From Allantophomopsis cytisporea (Eukaryota > Ascomycota > Leotiomycetes > Phacidiales > Phacidiaceae): a stretch of 64,000 bases of DNA. A program made the translations under genes and the position numbers. The stretch is from NCBI GenBank assembly GCA_024752435.1, contig CP103030.1, positions 930,001 to 994,000 of the forward strand, in the 5' to 3' direction. Shown in pieces: positions 35,494 to 47,573 of this stretch; the first letter of the stretch is position 1, and each line of letters starts with the position of its first letter. The notes beneath the pieces were generated by a model, which made no database searches, had not been told where the DNA came from, and saw nothing but the letters and a program-made list of their open reading frames with translations.

Positions 35494-38003
35494 TTACTCG
35501 CCGCACTCCACCCTCCGCTGTAGTACCAACCTCGCCTCAACATGTCCAATGGTAGTGAACCCTAACTCTTCAAGTACCCCTTTAGCCTCCTCATTACTCC
35601 TAAAGCACCTCTCATAAGCCTCACCAAGTGTCAATTGCCCCATCACATCCCCATCCTTCCTCCTAACAGACAAATTCAACAACAGCACCCCCTCCCTCAA
35701 CCTCGGCATCCCAAGCGCGGTTTTACTCCCTTCAGCAATGTACTGATCGACAATCCCCCAAATAGCGCTCAAATCCCGCAGAAACTGCGCCGCGCCAATA
35801 GTAGTGAACGTCTCACGCATAAGCACCTCATTCCACAGATAATCCTGCAAGCTCTCAAAGCACGCAGACCACACCCTTCGAAAAGCAGCCGTGCCAAGCG
35901 CACGGTGTAGGAACGCCATATTCGAACGCAGCGTCTGCAGCGGCGCGTCGAGCTCGGCGGTGATAGTGAGGGATTGGGACAGCACGTCGTCGTCCGAGTC
36001 GACAGTCGTCCACTGCGGCTTGTCGCGGTATGCCTTGAGCGTTGCGGGGAAGGCGTACATGATCGACTCGACCATTAGGATTGAGGCGCGGTCGCGGAGC
36101 CGTAGGAGTGCCCGGATCGTCTCATCGAAGAGCGCGCCTTCGTCGCTTGAGCCTACGGATGATGATGTGCGGTCTTTGACGTCGTTGTAAGTCATTGGGC
36201 CTGCGAGGTTGGCGGTTTCGTCGCGGCCACGAGCGCGCACTTGGAGCTCGTTCCAGAGGTCGACAAAGAACTGGGAGATTAGTGGGTGCGTAGTAAGTAG
36301 AATGTAGAGGGCTTACTATGTCGTTACTCCAGTCGTGGAGAAGGGAGATTAGATAGTCTGCGCTTCCGTATACCTTACAGAGACTCTCAAGCCCGCCAGT
36401 TCCCTGTAAAGCTTGTTGTTGTTCGGCACTATACCCATGAATCGTTCGACCAACAGCGGAAGTGATAGACTGATAGGCATCGAGCGAGTCTCGAAGTCGA
36501 TTGTGATAGAGGTCAACAATTGACACTTGTATGTCAATCAAGAATCTCAGCTTGTACTGAAATTTTGGGAGACGCTTATAGAGTTTGGTCGTCGATGTCA
36601 ATAACTCTTCGATAGCTTCTGCTCCATGCGTTGGTTTGGTTCTCCCTGGACCCGCGCTATCGTAGTCGATTTGGCCGTTGTTTGGGCTATCGAGGATAGT
36701 CTGGAACCTCTCCATAGCAAATGTCTTCTCAATGCTGAGCCACTGTGGGAACCAATCTGCCATGACTTCTGCGGTCAGACCTGCCCAGCCGCCGGTCGAG
36801 TCTCCAGCATCATACTTGAATGTCGCTCGAACTTCGTCATCAAATGTCTGGACTTCGTTGATAAAGTGATGGAGCAGAGCTGGATCGTTGCCGATGACGG
36901 TAAGGAGATCCGTGATCTTTTCTCTCACAACTGGAAGCAGTGCTGTGATAAATGCTGATACTGGATCCATGTAGAGACTGTTCTCGACCAGCTTCGAACC
37001 TCGGAAGTGCTCTGCTAGCACTGGACCAACCTCAATCTGTAGGAATTGTTCATGCTGCGACACTCGGTCGATAACCCATTTGAAAAAGAACTCTGGCTGT
37101 TTTAAGTCAGTAAAGACTCCAAGATTGATAGACAACTTTGTGGCTAACCTTTCTCTTATTATTTGTTGGTCTTGCTTGCATAAAGTGATATCTGAACTCC
37201 TGGATATGCGGTCTCGCCATGACAGCCATGGGTAGCAGAACCACAGGCTTCTTCGCAGTAGTCAATTCTGGATATTGTAAATCAAGCAGCCTCTCGAAGC
37301 AATCAATGTATCTCTGTGACCATTCCTCATTGCAGTCTGGCCATTTCGATGCATTTTGTACTGATGTAAACTCGTCCATCATGATCTTCTTCATTTGATC
37401 CCACAATTGCTTCGATGTAGCATCAACATAGTCGATAAGATGGCTAGCTGCATCATCAGCAGGGCCCTGGTGCTCTCGAAGTGCGATTGCAAGCTCCTTC
37501 AGACGGGTATATGGTAATAAAGCCTCTTTGGGAAGCTCTGGAAGGCATTGACGAGCCTTGACAGTCAGCGCGTCAACATCCTTCAGAAGTTCCACATAGG
37601 ATTGTGCCAACTCCAATCGTCGGATCTTCTCCAGAGGTCGTCGCAGCTTCGAAACAGCCTCATCAGGAGCGTCAGAGTTCGAAAGGATGGCGAGAGTCGT
37701 ATCGATATTCTTCTGTTGTCTCTCAAACTCCTGTGTTTGCTTCAGAACCAATGTGGTATGTTCGTCGGATGCTTTTCGAGCTGCGGCAAGCTTCGCCTCA
37801 GCTTTTTGAAGCTGTTCCAAGAGTTGAACCTGCTGGGTTTCAACGCTGGCTAGAAGACTATCGAGATTGGCAAAGTCGGCCGTGGTCTGAAGCTTGTCGC
37901 ATAGGTAATCCTCCACCCGAATATCTCGTTCTTCACCGGTGATGCTGTTACGATCCATAAGGACGGCTATGGGACTGGTTCCGCGAGGTCTGTTGAGTGA
38001 CAT
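35494..38003 (-). CDS. TIP20: Dsl1-complex tethering subunit Tip20/RINT1
   Basis: Exons 37149-38003, 36317-37096 and 35494-36270 (introns of 52 and 46 nt) encode 803 residues, all joined in phase 0. Residues 45-110 form a long coiled coil (ASVETQQVQLLEQLQKAEAK). The rest is all-helical and follows the RINT1/Tip20 family: PEFFFKWVIDR formed across intron 1, then LIDIQVSIVDLYHNRL and the C-terminal DLWNELQ region. In yeast, Tip20 is part of the Dsl1 complex that tethers Golgi-derived COPI vesicles to the endoplasmic reticulum with SNARE partners; the animal homologue is also linked to Rad50. The last exon is GC-richer than the first. It is divergent from DNA ligase I, 411 bp apart. Confidence 0.9.
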
Positions 38004-38414
38004 GTTGAAGTGTTATCTGTCTTACGAAGCTAGCAATTACATTCGTTGGCTCTGACGATCTCCCGCTGCAGCAGTATGCATGCTTGATCCTGAACAATTA
38101 GGCGATCGCGGTTTGAGGTACGCGACTCAAGGTCGCTCAATGACCTCATTAATAGAGTTAATCTCCACGAATTTATAATGAACTCGTACAAAAAGAGAGT
38201 TTCAAGAATTCAAGCATTTCCTGCTAATATTCTCTCAATCGCTCGTGCTCCAACTTTTTCGGTCTGGTAGAAACCTGGTTAACTGGCAGATGTACCAGCT
38301 CTATCTAGTCTTTTCTAACATTGCGCCAACTGAAATGGACTCTTAATCTTTGGATACACACTTTCCGAACTACTTTCAAGTCATAAGCTTTGGTCTGTAT
38401 AGCTCAACGGAGCA
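38004..38414. promoter_or_regulatory. Divergent promoter TIP20 / LIG1
   Basis: 411 bp between two start codons on opposite strands. A single ACGCGA half-site (38120-38125) resembles the MBF/SBF core that drives S-phase genes such as DNA ligase I, but one copy is weak evidence. Confidence 0.55.
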
Positions 38415-41241
38415 ATGGCCAGTCCTAATAAGCGTCGAAAATTGAATGATACGAAAGTATCACAGCCGGGTCGAAATCTAGACTTCTTCTTTGGAAAGAA
38501 GCCAAAAAAGGACGATAAGCCCGAAGTCACTCAAACGTCTTCGGAGGATAATGAGAAAGAAGATACTTCGAGCTTGACCGATGAGCAGCTGGCGCGCAAG
38601 TTGCAGGCAGAATGGGACCAGGAGGCTGGAGGCTCAGCGTCAATATCGAATCTCGCACAAGTAGCGGAAGAAAGCAAGTCTAGCGAGACGGTTTCGAGAA
38701 GAACTTCCGTACAAGAGGATTCCAAAGACGAAATAAATGGAATAGACGGAGAAAATAACGAAGAAAGTACATCGAAAAATGAAAGAACACCGCCCGCAGC
38801 AATATTCGGCAGCAAGAACACACTGTCCCTCCAATCTGCTGGTTCTGCTGAGGATACGATAACGTCAAATATACCGTTCGATGAAAATCCCTTGATATTT
38901 CAACCTTCTAAATATATCGACGACTTGAAAAAGCACTGGGCTGCAGAGAGTGGCGATGCATCATATGCTCTTCTCACGAGATGTTTTGTGCTGATCAACA
39001 GTACGCAGAGTAGGATTAAGATTGTAGACACTTTGGTCAATTTACTGAGGACGATCATCGAGGGCGACCCAAGTAGTTTACTACCAGCTGTACGTATAAT
39101 GCTTATACAATTTCCTGTGATTATGATGCTTCATCTCTGTATTATGCCTGTCTAATGATCTACCATACCTGACCAAATTAGCTATAAAATCAGGCCCTGT
39201 TTGCATGAAAAGGAAATGAAGAGAAGGCTAACTTACTTAAAGGTATGGCTTGCTACGAACGCTATTTCACCACCATATATTTCACTGGAGCTTGGCTTAG
39301 GTGGCTCAGCTATTTCCAAAGCACTGATGCAAGTATGTGGACTGGATAAAAGAGGACTGAAGTCACTCTATGATAAGCATGGTGACGCAGGAGATGTTGC
39401 CTTTGAAGCCAAGAAACGTCAAAGTTTTACACTAAGGAAACCAAAACCGTTGTCTATCAAAGGGGTCTTTCAGTCTTTAGTGAAGATTGCCAACAGTAAG
39501 GGCACAGGAAGTGGGGAGATGAAACAACGTATAGTGGATAGATTACTCCAAGATGCTCGTGGTGCCGAGGAGAGTAGGTATGTTGTCAGGACTCTCTGTC
39601 AACATGTGAGTAAATTATCATCGCTTGCTTGAATACAAAAGATAACTAATCAGCTTTTAGTTACGTATCGGTGCTGTCAAGACTACCATGTTGATCGCTT
39701 TGTCTCGAGCCTTTCTTCTCTCGAGGCCACCTGGTGCAGACTTTCCATTACGATCCCAAACAGAACTGGAAAAGATGAAGAAAGAGGTCCTTGCAGAAGT
39801 TTGGGCGCCAGCCGAAGAGATTGTAAAAGCTTGTTTTGCAAGACGACCAGATTACAATGATCTGGTACCAGTTCTTCTTGAAATTGGTGTCTGCGAGGAA
39901 CTCCTGATTCGTTGTGGGCTGTCTCTTCACATTCCACTCAGACCCATGTTAGGCAGTATCACTCGAGATTTATCTGAGATGCTTACGAAGCTACAAGGTC
40001 GAGACTTCAGTTGCGAATACAAATATGACGGACAGCGAGCACAGGTACATTGTGACGAGAAAGGCAAAGTTTCGATATTCTCGAGACACTTGGAGTTGAT
40101 GACGGACAAGTATCCAGATCTTGTGGCTCTCATACCCGAAGTCCGCGGAGAAGGGGTCGACAGCTTCATTATGGAAGGGGAGGTTGTTGCAGTTGATCGA
40201 GAGAGTGGAGACCTCAAAACATTCCAAACTCTGACAAATCGTGCACGAAAGGATGTTGTCATTGGTAGTGTTAAGATCGATGTCTGTTTATTCGCTTTTG
40301 ATCTGATGTATCTCAACGGTGAGCCCTTACTCGATAGGCCTTTCCGCGAGAGACGAGAACTATTGCGAAGTCTATTCACCGAGGTCCCACTGAAATTCAC
40401 ATGGGTCAAGAGTATTGACGCCACATCTCAAGACTCAGAAACGGTACTCGAGTTCTTCAAATCCGCCACCGATACAAAATGTGAAGGAATCATGGTGAAA
40501 ATTCTTGACAACTTACCCAATCCAGACCTCCAGGAAGATATCGAGGAGGAGGCTTTGATGGAACCAGAGCCTGTTAAAGAAACCCTTAGCCTACCATCTA
40601 AGAAGTCCAAAGGCAAAGCGGGCAAAGAGAAGGAAAAGGAGGAGAAACCTAAAACTCGTCGAAAAGCACTCCTATCAACTTATGAGCCCGACAAGCGTCT
40701 CGACTCTTGGTTAAAAGTTAAGAAAGATTATAGCACAACTTTCGACACTCTGGACCTAATTCCTGTTGCAGGATGGCATGGACAAGGCCGCAAGGCAAAA
40801 TGGTGGTCACCAATCCTCCTCGCTGTCCGTAACGAAACAACTGGTTCGCTTGAAGTGGTGTGCAAATGTATATCAGGATTCAACGACGCCTTCTACAAAG
40901 CTAACAAAGCATTCTACAACAACGACGAGGAGCTTGGTGAAGTACAGAATGTGCTTAGCAGCAAGCCTGGCTACATCGAGTACGATGGAGGACATCCAGA
41001 TGTCTGGTTTGAGCCGCAAGAAGTGTGGGAGATGGCTTTTGCAGATATCACTATTAGTCCCACATACACAGCTGCAATTGGGCTTGTGAGTGATGAGAAG
41101 GGTTTGAGTTTGAGATTTCCGAGATTTCTGAAGAAGAGAGAGGATAAGAGTATCGACGAAGCGAGCACAAATGAGTTCCTGGCTGGCTTATGGAGGAAGC
41201 AGGAGGAGAAGGGTCCGAGTGAACCTGCATCTGAGCTGTGA
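38415..41241 (+). CDS. CDC9: DNA ligase I (ATP-dependent)
   Basis: Exons 38415-39089, 39243-39605 and 39661-41241 encode 872 residues. The N-terminus carries a nuclear-localisation-like KRRKLND and a PCNA-binding-like NLDFFFGK at about 21-28, as in replicative ligases. A DNA-binding domain follows (VWLATNAISPPYISLELGLGG, completed across intron 1). The catalytic core has the adenylation motif KYDGQR with Lys467, then FIMEGEVVA, FDLMYLNG, EGIMVK and WLKVKKDY (motifs III-V). It seals Okazaki fragments and repair nicks in the nucleus. Intron 1 is long for this window (153 nt), with a GTACGT donor and a CTAAC branch motif near 39228; intron 2 is 55 nt. A Lys/Glu-rich insert lies between motifs IV and V. 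Confidence 0.95.
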
Positions 41242-42733
41242 GGTTCAGAAAAGGGACAAAGAATCATCATAGCAATAAGTGGATGTACAATCAGAAAGTT
41301 GTTTGTGTAAATTCATATAAGTTGTGCATCGTACATAAGTTAACATGCTTCAGTTCAAGTGAAGCTTGACCAAAAAGATCTTTATTAGTTTAAGATGGGC
41401 AACAAACCTACAGCCCATCCAGCCCTTTCAAGACTCTACTTCTTCAGCCAAAGGTATAAACTGCATTGACTCTATAAATGAGATGGTCAAGGAAGTGCTG
41501 AGAATAGTACAATCAACCAAATCACTTCATTCATTCCTAATATATAGAAACGCCAATATGCCGACAATCAATAGCATTTCCAAGAGGCAACATATCATCA
41601 CTTAGTATTTTTAGTAGATGTTTTCTGACAAACATAGTTGAATAGCCAACACATATACGCGGACTATAACAACTACAGTTCTAGAATACCTATACAACTG
41701 GAAGCATCTGCCATAATAGGTATTTTTAGTATACAAAATAAGTAGGTAAGCTATAGCGCAAGTACAAGAAGCCCCTATAGACTATCCAACAAGATAGCTA
41801 ACCTAGCCTCATAAAACTATCTGTCAGTCATATTGCCTCTCTACAAATTCTCCTAAAGTTCATATGTTTAAATTGATTTCATTTAATAATGTAGCTGTAA
41901 AGACCGGCAAAAGACATAACTTCTCTAAGAGACGCTACTTAAACATATACTCTCTAGAAATCCCCTTTACTACCAATTTTATACTAATAACATTGGCATA
42001 AGACTTTTGGAAATAGAATAAAGAAAATATAGCAATATACAAGTAGTATGATATCTTGTTAAAATCCAGCAGTGAGGAGTTTTACAGTAAAGGTGTTACG
42101 TATAAAAGTCATCTTGGAAATTCCATACCGATCTTAAATATGTAGCTTCAGTCTGAATATTTCCCGACACTTCACCCTTCGCTCCTAATCCGCTTGTTAA
42201 AGAAAACACCTAGATACCATATTCAACTTCGGGATAAAGTTCAGTCCTCTAATGTAGCGCTGGAGGAACGGACTACATTTAGAACTAAGTCAAGAATGCT
42301 ACAAAATAAATACATATATACATACATACATACATTCATATATAGCAAGTATATCTGAACATGATATATTGAGAATATAGCCAGTGTTCCAATCTGCACG
42401 ATCATTCGTATGTCGTTAGTCCGGACAATCACATCCCGCACAAAGCCCAAGCTACTATATCGGGACTAATATAACATTACATAGCATTACATCGCCTCTT
42501 GAAAGATAGTCAGTCTCCGCCACTAACCCTAGAATTGCAACCAGCCAACAAACATTGTAACATAATCACAAACATGACCGCAACATCAATTCAAATATTA
42601 TACAAGGGTCATTCAGTATGTCATTAGCTATAATTACAGCCACATCCATATAACCCGCGCCATTTAACAGGCCGATATACGAGTACAAGAGCATACCCCC
42701 GAACTTTTCCCCCTTTCAAGATTCAAAGCAGAT
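41242..42733. other. AT-rich convergent intergenic region
   Basis: 1.5 kb between the LIG1 and CCT7 3' ends. From about 41,600 to 42,420 it is markedly AT-rich, full of TA steps and stop codons in all frames. That is compatible with an old repeat decayed by repeat-induced point mutation, but no element can be recognised. Confidence 0.5.
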
Positions 42734-44604
42734 CTATCTTCTAGGCATACCTCTACCCCTACCTCTAAGCGCTCTCTGCGCAGCACCAGGCGGCAGACCA
42801 CGCTGCGGCGCCTGAGGAGCGGCACTCTCCTCGTTCTTAATGGTCTCATCGACACTAAGGATGAGGCAGGAAGCCTCAGTGGCAGCCTGGAGGGCGTTGA
42901 TCTTAACGAGAGCAGGCTCCCAGACAAACTTCTCAAGGTTGTCGGCGATGCCTTCGTTGACGAAGTCGACACCGGCCCAGATGTTGCCCTTGCGGTGCTC
43001 GACGCGCAGCTTGTTGAGAATGTCGGTGGCGTCGAAACCAGCGTTGTCGCAGAGCTGGCGTGGGATGACCTCGAGGGCCTTGGCGAAGGACTTGATGATG
43101 GCCTGCTGCTTGTGCGGGATGTTCTTGTCGGCGTAACGGTGAAGGTATGCTGAGACCTCCATCTCGCAAGCACCACCTCCGGCAACAATAGTGTTGTTCT
43201 TAATGGCGCGCTTGACGATCATAATGGCGTCGTGCAGGGAACGCTCAACTTCAGCAATGAATTGCTCGGCTCCTCCTCTAAGCACAAGTGTGCAGGTCTT
43301 GGCCTCTGGGCAGTCCTCAAAGAAGTTGAATCGCTCGCCTCCAATCTGTCTCTCCTCGAAGTTGCCGCAGGTTCCGAGATGCTCTGGGTGGATGTCAGAG
43401 CAGGTGGACTGGATAGATCCACCAGTAGCCTGAATAACACGCTCAAGATCTTCGGAGGAGACACGACCAGCACAGAAAATGTCGCGGTCTGCGAAGTATT
43501 GTGTTGCCAAATCACCGATTGGAAGCTTGCTGAGAACGACCTTTGCGCCGGTGTTGTAGATAGCCTCCATCTTGTTGTAGATGATTTGCCATTCTGCGTC
43601 AACGATAGCCTGGTATTCTGAAACCTCCTCCACTCTGACCTCAGCGTTATCCTTCTCACTCTTAAGCTCTAACTCAACGTTCAAGCAAACAATCTTTGGG
43701 TTCTGGAACTTCTTAGGTTGTTGTTCGAAACCGGCGTATGAGAAGGTCTTCTTGAATGCAACGCCGTTGACGAAAAGGGAGTCGGTAAGGGAGCCACCTG
43801 GAATCTTCTTGATACCAATGAGCTTCTCGTTAAGGTCTTCTTGGTCGAGCGAATATACAGCGTCAACAACCACTATGAACCATTAGCAAACCTCCTTTGT
43901 AACAATCGTTTCTTAACTCACTCTTGGTGAAGAATGGAGTATTTCTCTTAATGAGCTTACTGCTCATAGCAGTAGCAGCCAACTTGCTCAAAGTATCTCT
44001 GTTGTTACCCTCGCTGGTGTTGACAGCAATCTCCTGGATCTTGTTGACAGCCATATCGACCGCCCTCCTGAGACCCTTAATAATAGTCTGTGAGCTCACA
44101 CCCTGTTCGACATGATCTCTGATCTCCTTCAAGATCTCACCAGCCAACACCACCACAGATGTCGTACCATCACCAACCTCAGCGTCCTGCGATCTCGAGA
44201 TATCTGTAAGGATTCGTGCGGCCGGGTGGACAATATCAAGAAGCTACACTACGTCAGCATCCTATCCAATCCCCTTCTCCCATACGTATATCTCTTCCTG
44301 CATACCTTCATGACGGTAGCACCATCGTTTGTAATCGTTTGTCGTCCATTAGCATCCACCAATAATAAATCTCCTCCGTATGGGCCGAGAGTGCTTCGAA
44401 TAGTAGCCTGCACAGCCAGACAAGCGTTGATGTTCGAGATAATCTGACCCTTACCCTGAGAAGAGTCGGTACCTATACATCATCAGCAAACAAGCCCAGC
44501 CATCATACAAGCATCCATTCCAAGCTCAGGTAAAGCTTCCAGCAGCAGGACAACTAACCCTCCTTCAGCACAATAATCGTAGGTGTTTGGCCTCCGAAAG
44601 ACAT
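42734..44604 (-). CDS. CCT7: T-complex protein 1 subunit eta (CCT7)
   Basis: Exons 44559-44604, 44306-44472, 43922-44243 and 42734-43872 encode 557 residues, the normal length for this subunit. The first exon gives MSFGGQTPTIIVLKEG. The group II chaperonin nucleotide-site signatures are present: TLGPYGGDLLL, TITNDGATVMK, and GDGTTSVVVLAGE. The segment TKMVVDAVYSLD is formed across intron 3; SYAGFEQQPKKF and VAGGGACEMEVSAYL place it as the eta subunit. It forms part of the hetero-octameric cytosolic ring that folds actin, tubulin and WD-repeat proteins using ATP. The tail is Gly/Arg-rich (RGRGRGMPRR). Introns are 86, 62 and 49 nt. Confidence 0.95.
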
Positions 44605-46082
44605 AATGGCGTCCTTCCTTGCTTCGAAAGCGCTGCGGATATGATGAGAAAGGAAACGAGAAAACGCAGTGCTTCAATCAATTATTTTCGTGGGAGCTGA
44701 AGAGCGTGAGGGTGTTTATGGCGAGTGGGAGAATTGCGACCAGAGCTCCTGTTTCCATCAGCTTCCCGTCGCTATCGCCAAAAAGTTTCCGACGCGATCA
44801 TTCGCGATGCTGGTTCTGCACCTGAGGCACGACCGGAGCTTGGGCGCAGTCACGTGTGTTGAGCTAACTTAGACGTTGATGTGACTTATTACAACGCCTT
44901 CAATTTATCAGATCATATAATGTGAGAAGTAAATACATGGAACCATTCGTGTGTTGTTATGGTGTTGTTTTCTTTTACATATAATATCCCTATTCTATAG
45001 CTTTTTCTAATCTACAAAATTTTCATCAATTAACCCCTTTCAGCCTGCTTACAAAACCAGGAGCTCAGTAGCTATGTGTAGCTCAGTGAACCAACTATGT
45101 GTACATCGAAACAGCCAAAAGATTTACCTTATTTATCCTACCATAAATAATTACCTACTTGAACGATAGAAACAACACAAGATAACATCAACTGAACCAA
45201 ACTCTTCACGTCCAAGCTAAGCTATCCATTCAGATCAAATCTCACCTCACGCACAAGCATATGGATCTCCAGATAGACACAGGCACACAATATTATAATT
45301 ACCACGCCGCTAAATCTATCTTATTCTATAACGACAGGTCTTTTCCTTTTTCCATCCATCCTACCATAGCAAAGCATAGCCATATCGATAGCATATGCAT
45401 GCCGCTCATAAACAGCGAATGTGATAATACACTTCCCTAATTCCTTCTGTAAAGATCATACATACCGATCCCGCCTTCTACAGCTAAAATCCCAGCTCAG
45501 CTCTATCAACAGCCAGTATTCCAGCCAGATAGAACGAGCACCAGGCCTTTAAAGAGGAAGGGCAAGGATCGTCATCTTCAAAACGAATGCCAATATGTAT
45601 ACAAAGTCTATCCCCTCCCCTGAGATCCTCTCCATGAGTCTTCCACGACCCTCCTAAAAAAAAAGCGAGTGTCGTCCAGTTCCAGCCCTCCGCCGGCGGA
45701 ACCATAATTATTCATTAATATTCGTGTCGAACCCCAAAACTCAAAAAGCCTTCCGCAATCGCATTCCTGAGCCTAGTCCGAAAAGTGGAAATATGAGGTC
45801 GGTCCAGTCAGGTCTGATATATACATTCGCGGACAAACTCCACTTTCCGCCAGGATTCAGGAACAAGGATATGGAGGGAAATACTCAAGTAGAGGACAGT
45901 GAGATAGAGACACGCTGAACGCCAGGACATGAATGCAGCCGTTAATCGTGAAAAGCAAACTCGAAACCGGGGAGGCTCGACACCGTCGAATCCGTCGAGT
46001 TCGATGTTTGTTCTGAGGTAATACAAGCCATAAGAAAATCTTCCAAGCCGTTTCCTGATTTTTCAAACCCCCCTTGTTTTGC
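44605..46082. other. Intergenic region upstream of CCT7
   Basis: 1.5 kb between the CCT7 start and the AUR1 stop. AT-rich from 44,880 to 45,420. A 73-codon minus-strand frame (45484-45705) has an ATG but no domain and lies where AUR1's 3' UTR would extend. Confidence 0.45.
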
Positions 46083-47573
46083 CTATCTGACTATCACTTC
46101 GATAGCCTCGTTGTCGGAACTCTGAGATGCTAGAGTCTCACCTTCCCACATTTGGCTCTCATCCACTGGGCTCATGGAACCACTGGATACGGAGCTGGAA
46201 GTTCCAACAGTCCACTCATCGCTGTCGATTCCACCACCAAGGCCTCTATTCACATCAAGATTGGTAAGCCCGTACTCGTAGTCGCTGCTTGGTCCATCAC
46301 CAATCTCAACGTAGTCGTAGTCCCATCTGAAGGTCTTGTCTGGTTGTACTCTTGGAAGGAAGTTGGCTCTAGCAATGTAGTAGCAGATTGCAGCAATGAG
46401 AGAGCCAGCAACGAGATCGACGGCGTAATGATGAGAAAGGTACATAGTTGCCCACCAGAGCCACATGGCGTATACAACGAAGACAGGACGAAGCTTTGGG
46501 AAGCAGTGGCTCATAAAGAGAGCTTCAATGACAGCGCTTCCGGCGTGGAGAGATGGGAATGCTCCAAAAACCATAGGTGAGGCTGTGAAGTTCGAGGTGT
46601 AGAGATCGATACCGAAGAGTTGATCAATACGGGCAAGACCAGCTGGAGAACCCTCCATGGAGTAGTTTGCTGGAGCAAGACCGTAGAGGTTTTCGTACCA
46701 TGGAGGCGAGCATGGGAAAAGGAGCTGGATTGTCACACCAACGATATTCATGTATCCGTAAGATCTTGCAAAAACCGGGGCACTTCCTGGTGGACCGAAG
46801 AGGAACAAGGCTGCCGTGCAGACAGCTGGAGCTCCAAAGTGAATGATTCCGTATGGCAACCAAGCTAACACATCGAGGACGGCGTGCTGATGGGCGGATA
46901 GGATGTTGCTGATGTTAGCTCCGTAAAAGATGTTCTCGAGCGCAGGAAGTACGCGAACCCAGATCGGTGGTCGCCAGTCGCCTGGAATGAATCTGGTCAC
47001 AAAATTGTCAGTATATTGTACTTTGTCTCAGTTTGCGCCAGAACACTTCGTTGGTAATTTTGATCCACCCTATTTCTCGCTTTCCCGCCCAGCAAAGATC
47101 GCCGTCCACAGATCAAAATAAAATAAAAGGGAAAAGGTTGCTCACCTGCAGGAGAAGAAAAAGACCAGCCAAGTAATGATTGGAAGGAATGGCAGGAAGA
47201 ATTGTCGAGTAACAGGCATGAGCAAAGCTGTCATGAGAAGAGTCGCAACGCCCGTCTTTACAAAAGGCCCAGGAGTCTCACTAATGGACAAGGCGAAGAT
47301 GCCGAGAATGATAAGGACCAAGTATTGACCATCGTAAACGGACCATCTATGTGTTCGCAGAGATCTAAGGGTGTCAGAAATTTTGAACGAGGTTTGAAGA
47401 GATGCGAGTGACGACGCTGGTGCCTGTCTATTCCTGAACTTGGAGCGCAACTTTCTGCGATACCTATGAGGAATAGGATTTGGTAGAGAAGGGAGCCACA
47501 TCAGGGGAAGCTTTGCTTTCGAAAAAGTCGGTGACTGTACAGCGAAATAGGTTGAATCCTGAGCGGAAGACAT
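46083..47573 (-). CDS. AUR1: inositol phosphorylceramide synthase, catalytic subunit Aur1
   Basis: Exons 47146-47573 and 46083-46992, across a 153-nt intron, encode 445 residues. Splicing gives CRFIPGDWRPPIWVRVLP at the join. Several membrane helices are visible. The PAP2-type catalytic motifs are GAFPSLHAGSAV and MYLSHHYAVDLVAG, carrying the catalytic His residues. The enzyme transfers inositol phosphate from phosphatidylinositol to ceramide in the Golgi, an essential fungal step and the target of aureobasidin A. The C-terminal 90 residues are acidic and Ser-rich. The open frame continues upstream to a TTG, but the first ATG is at 47573 (MSSAQDST), so that start was used. Yeast Aur1 has 401 residues; the extra length is mostly the tail. 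Confidence 0.94.
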
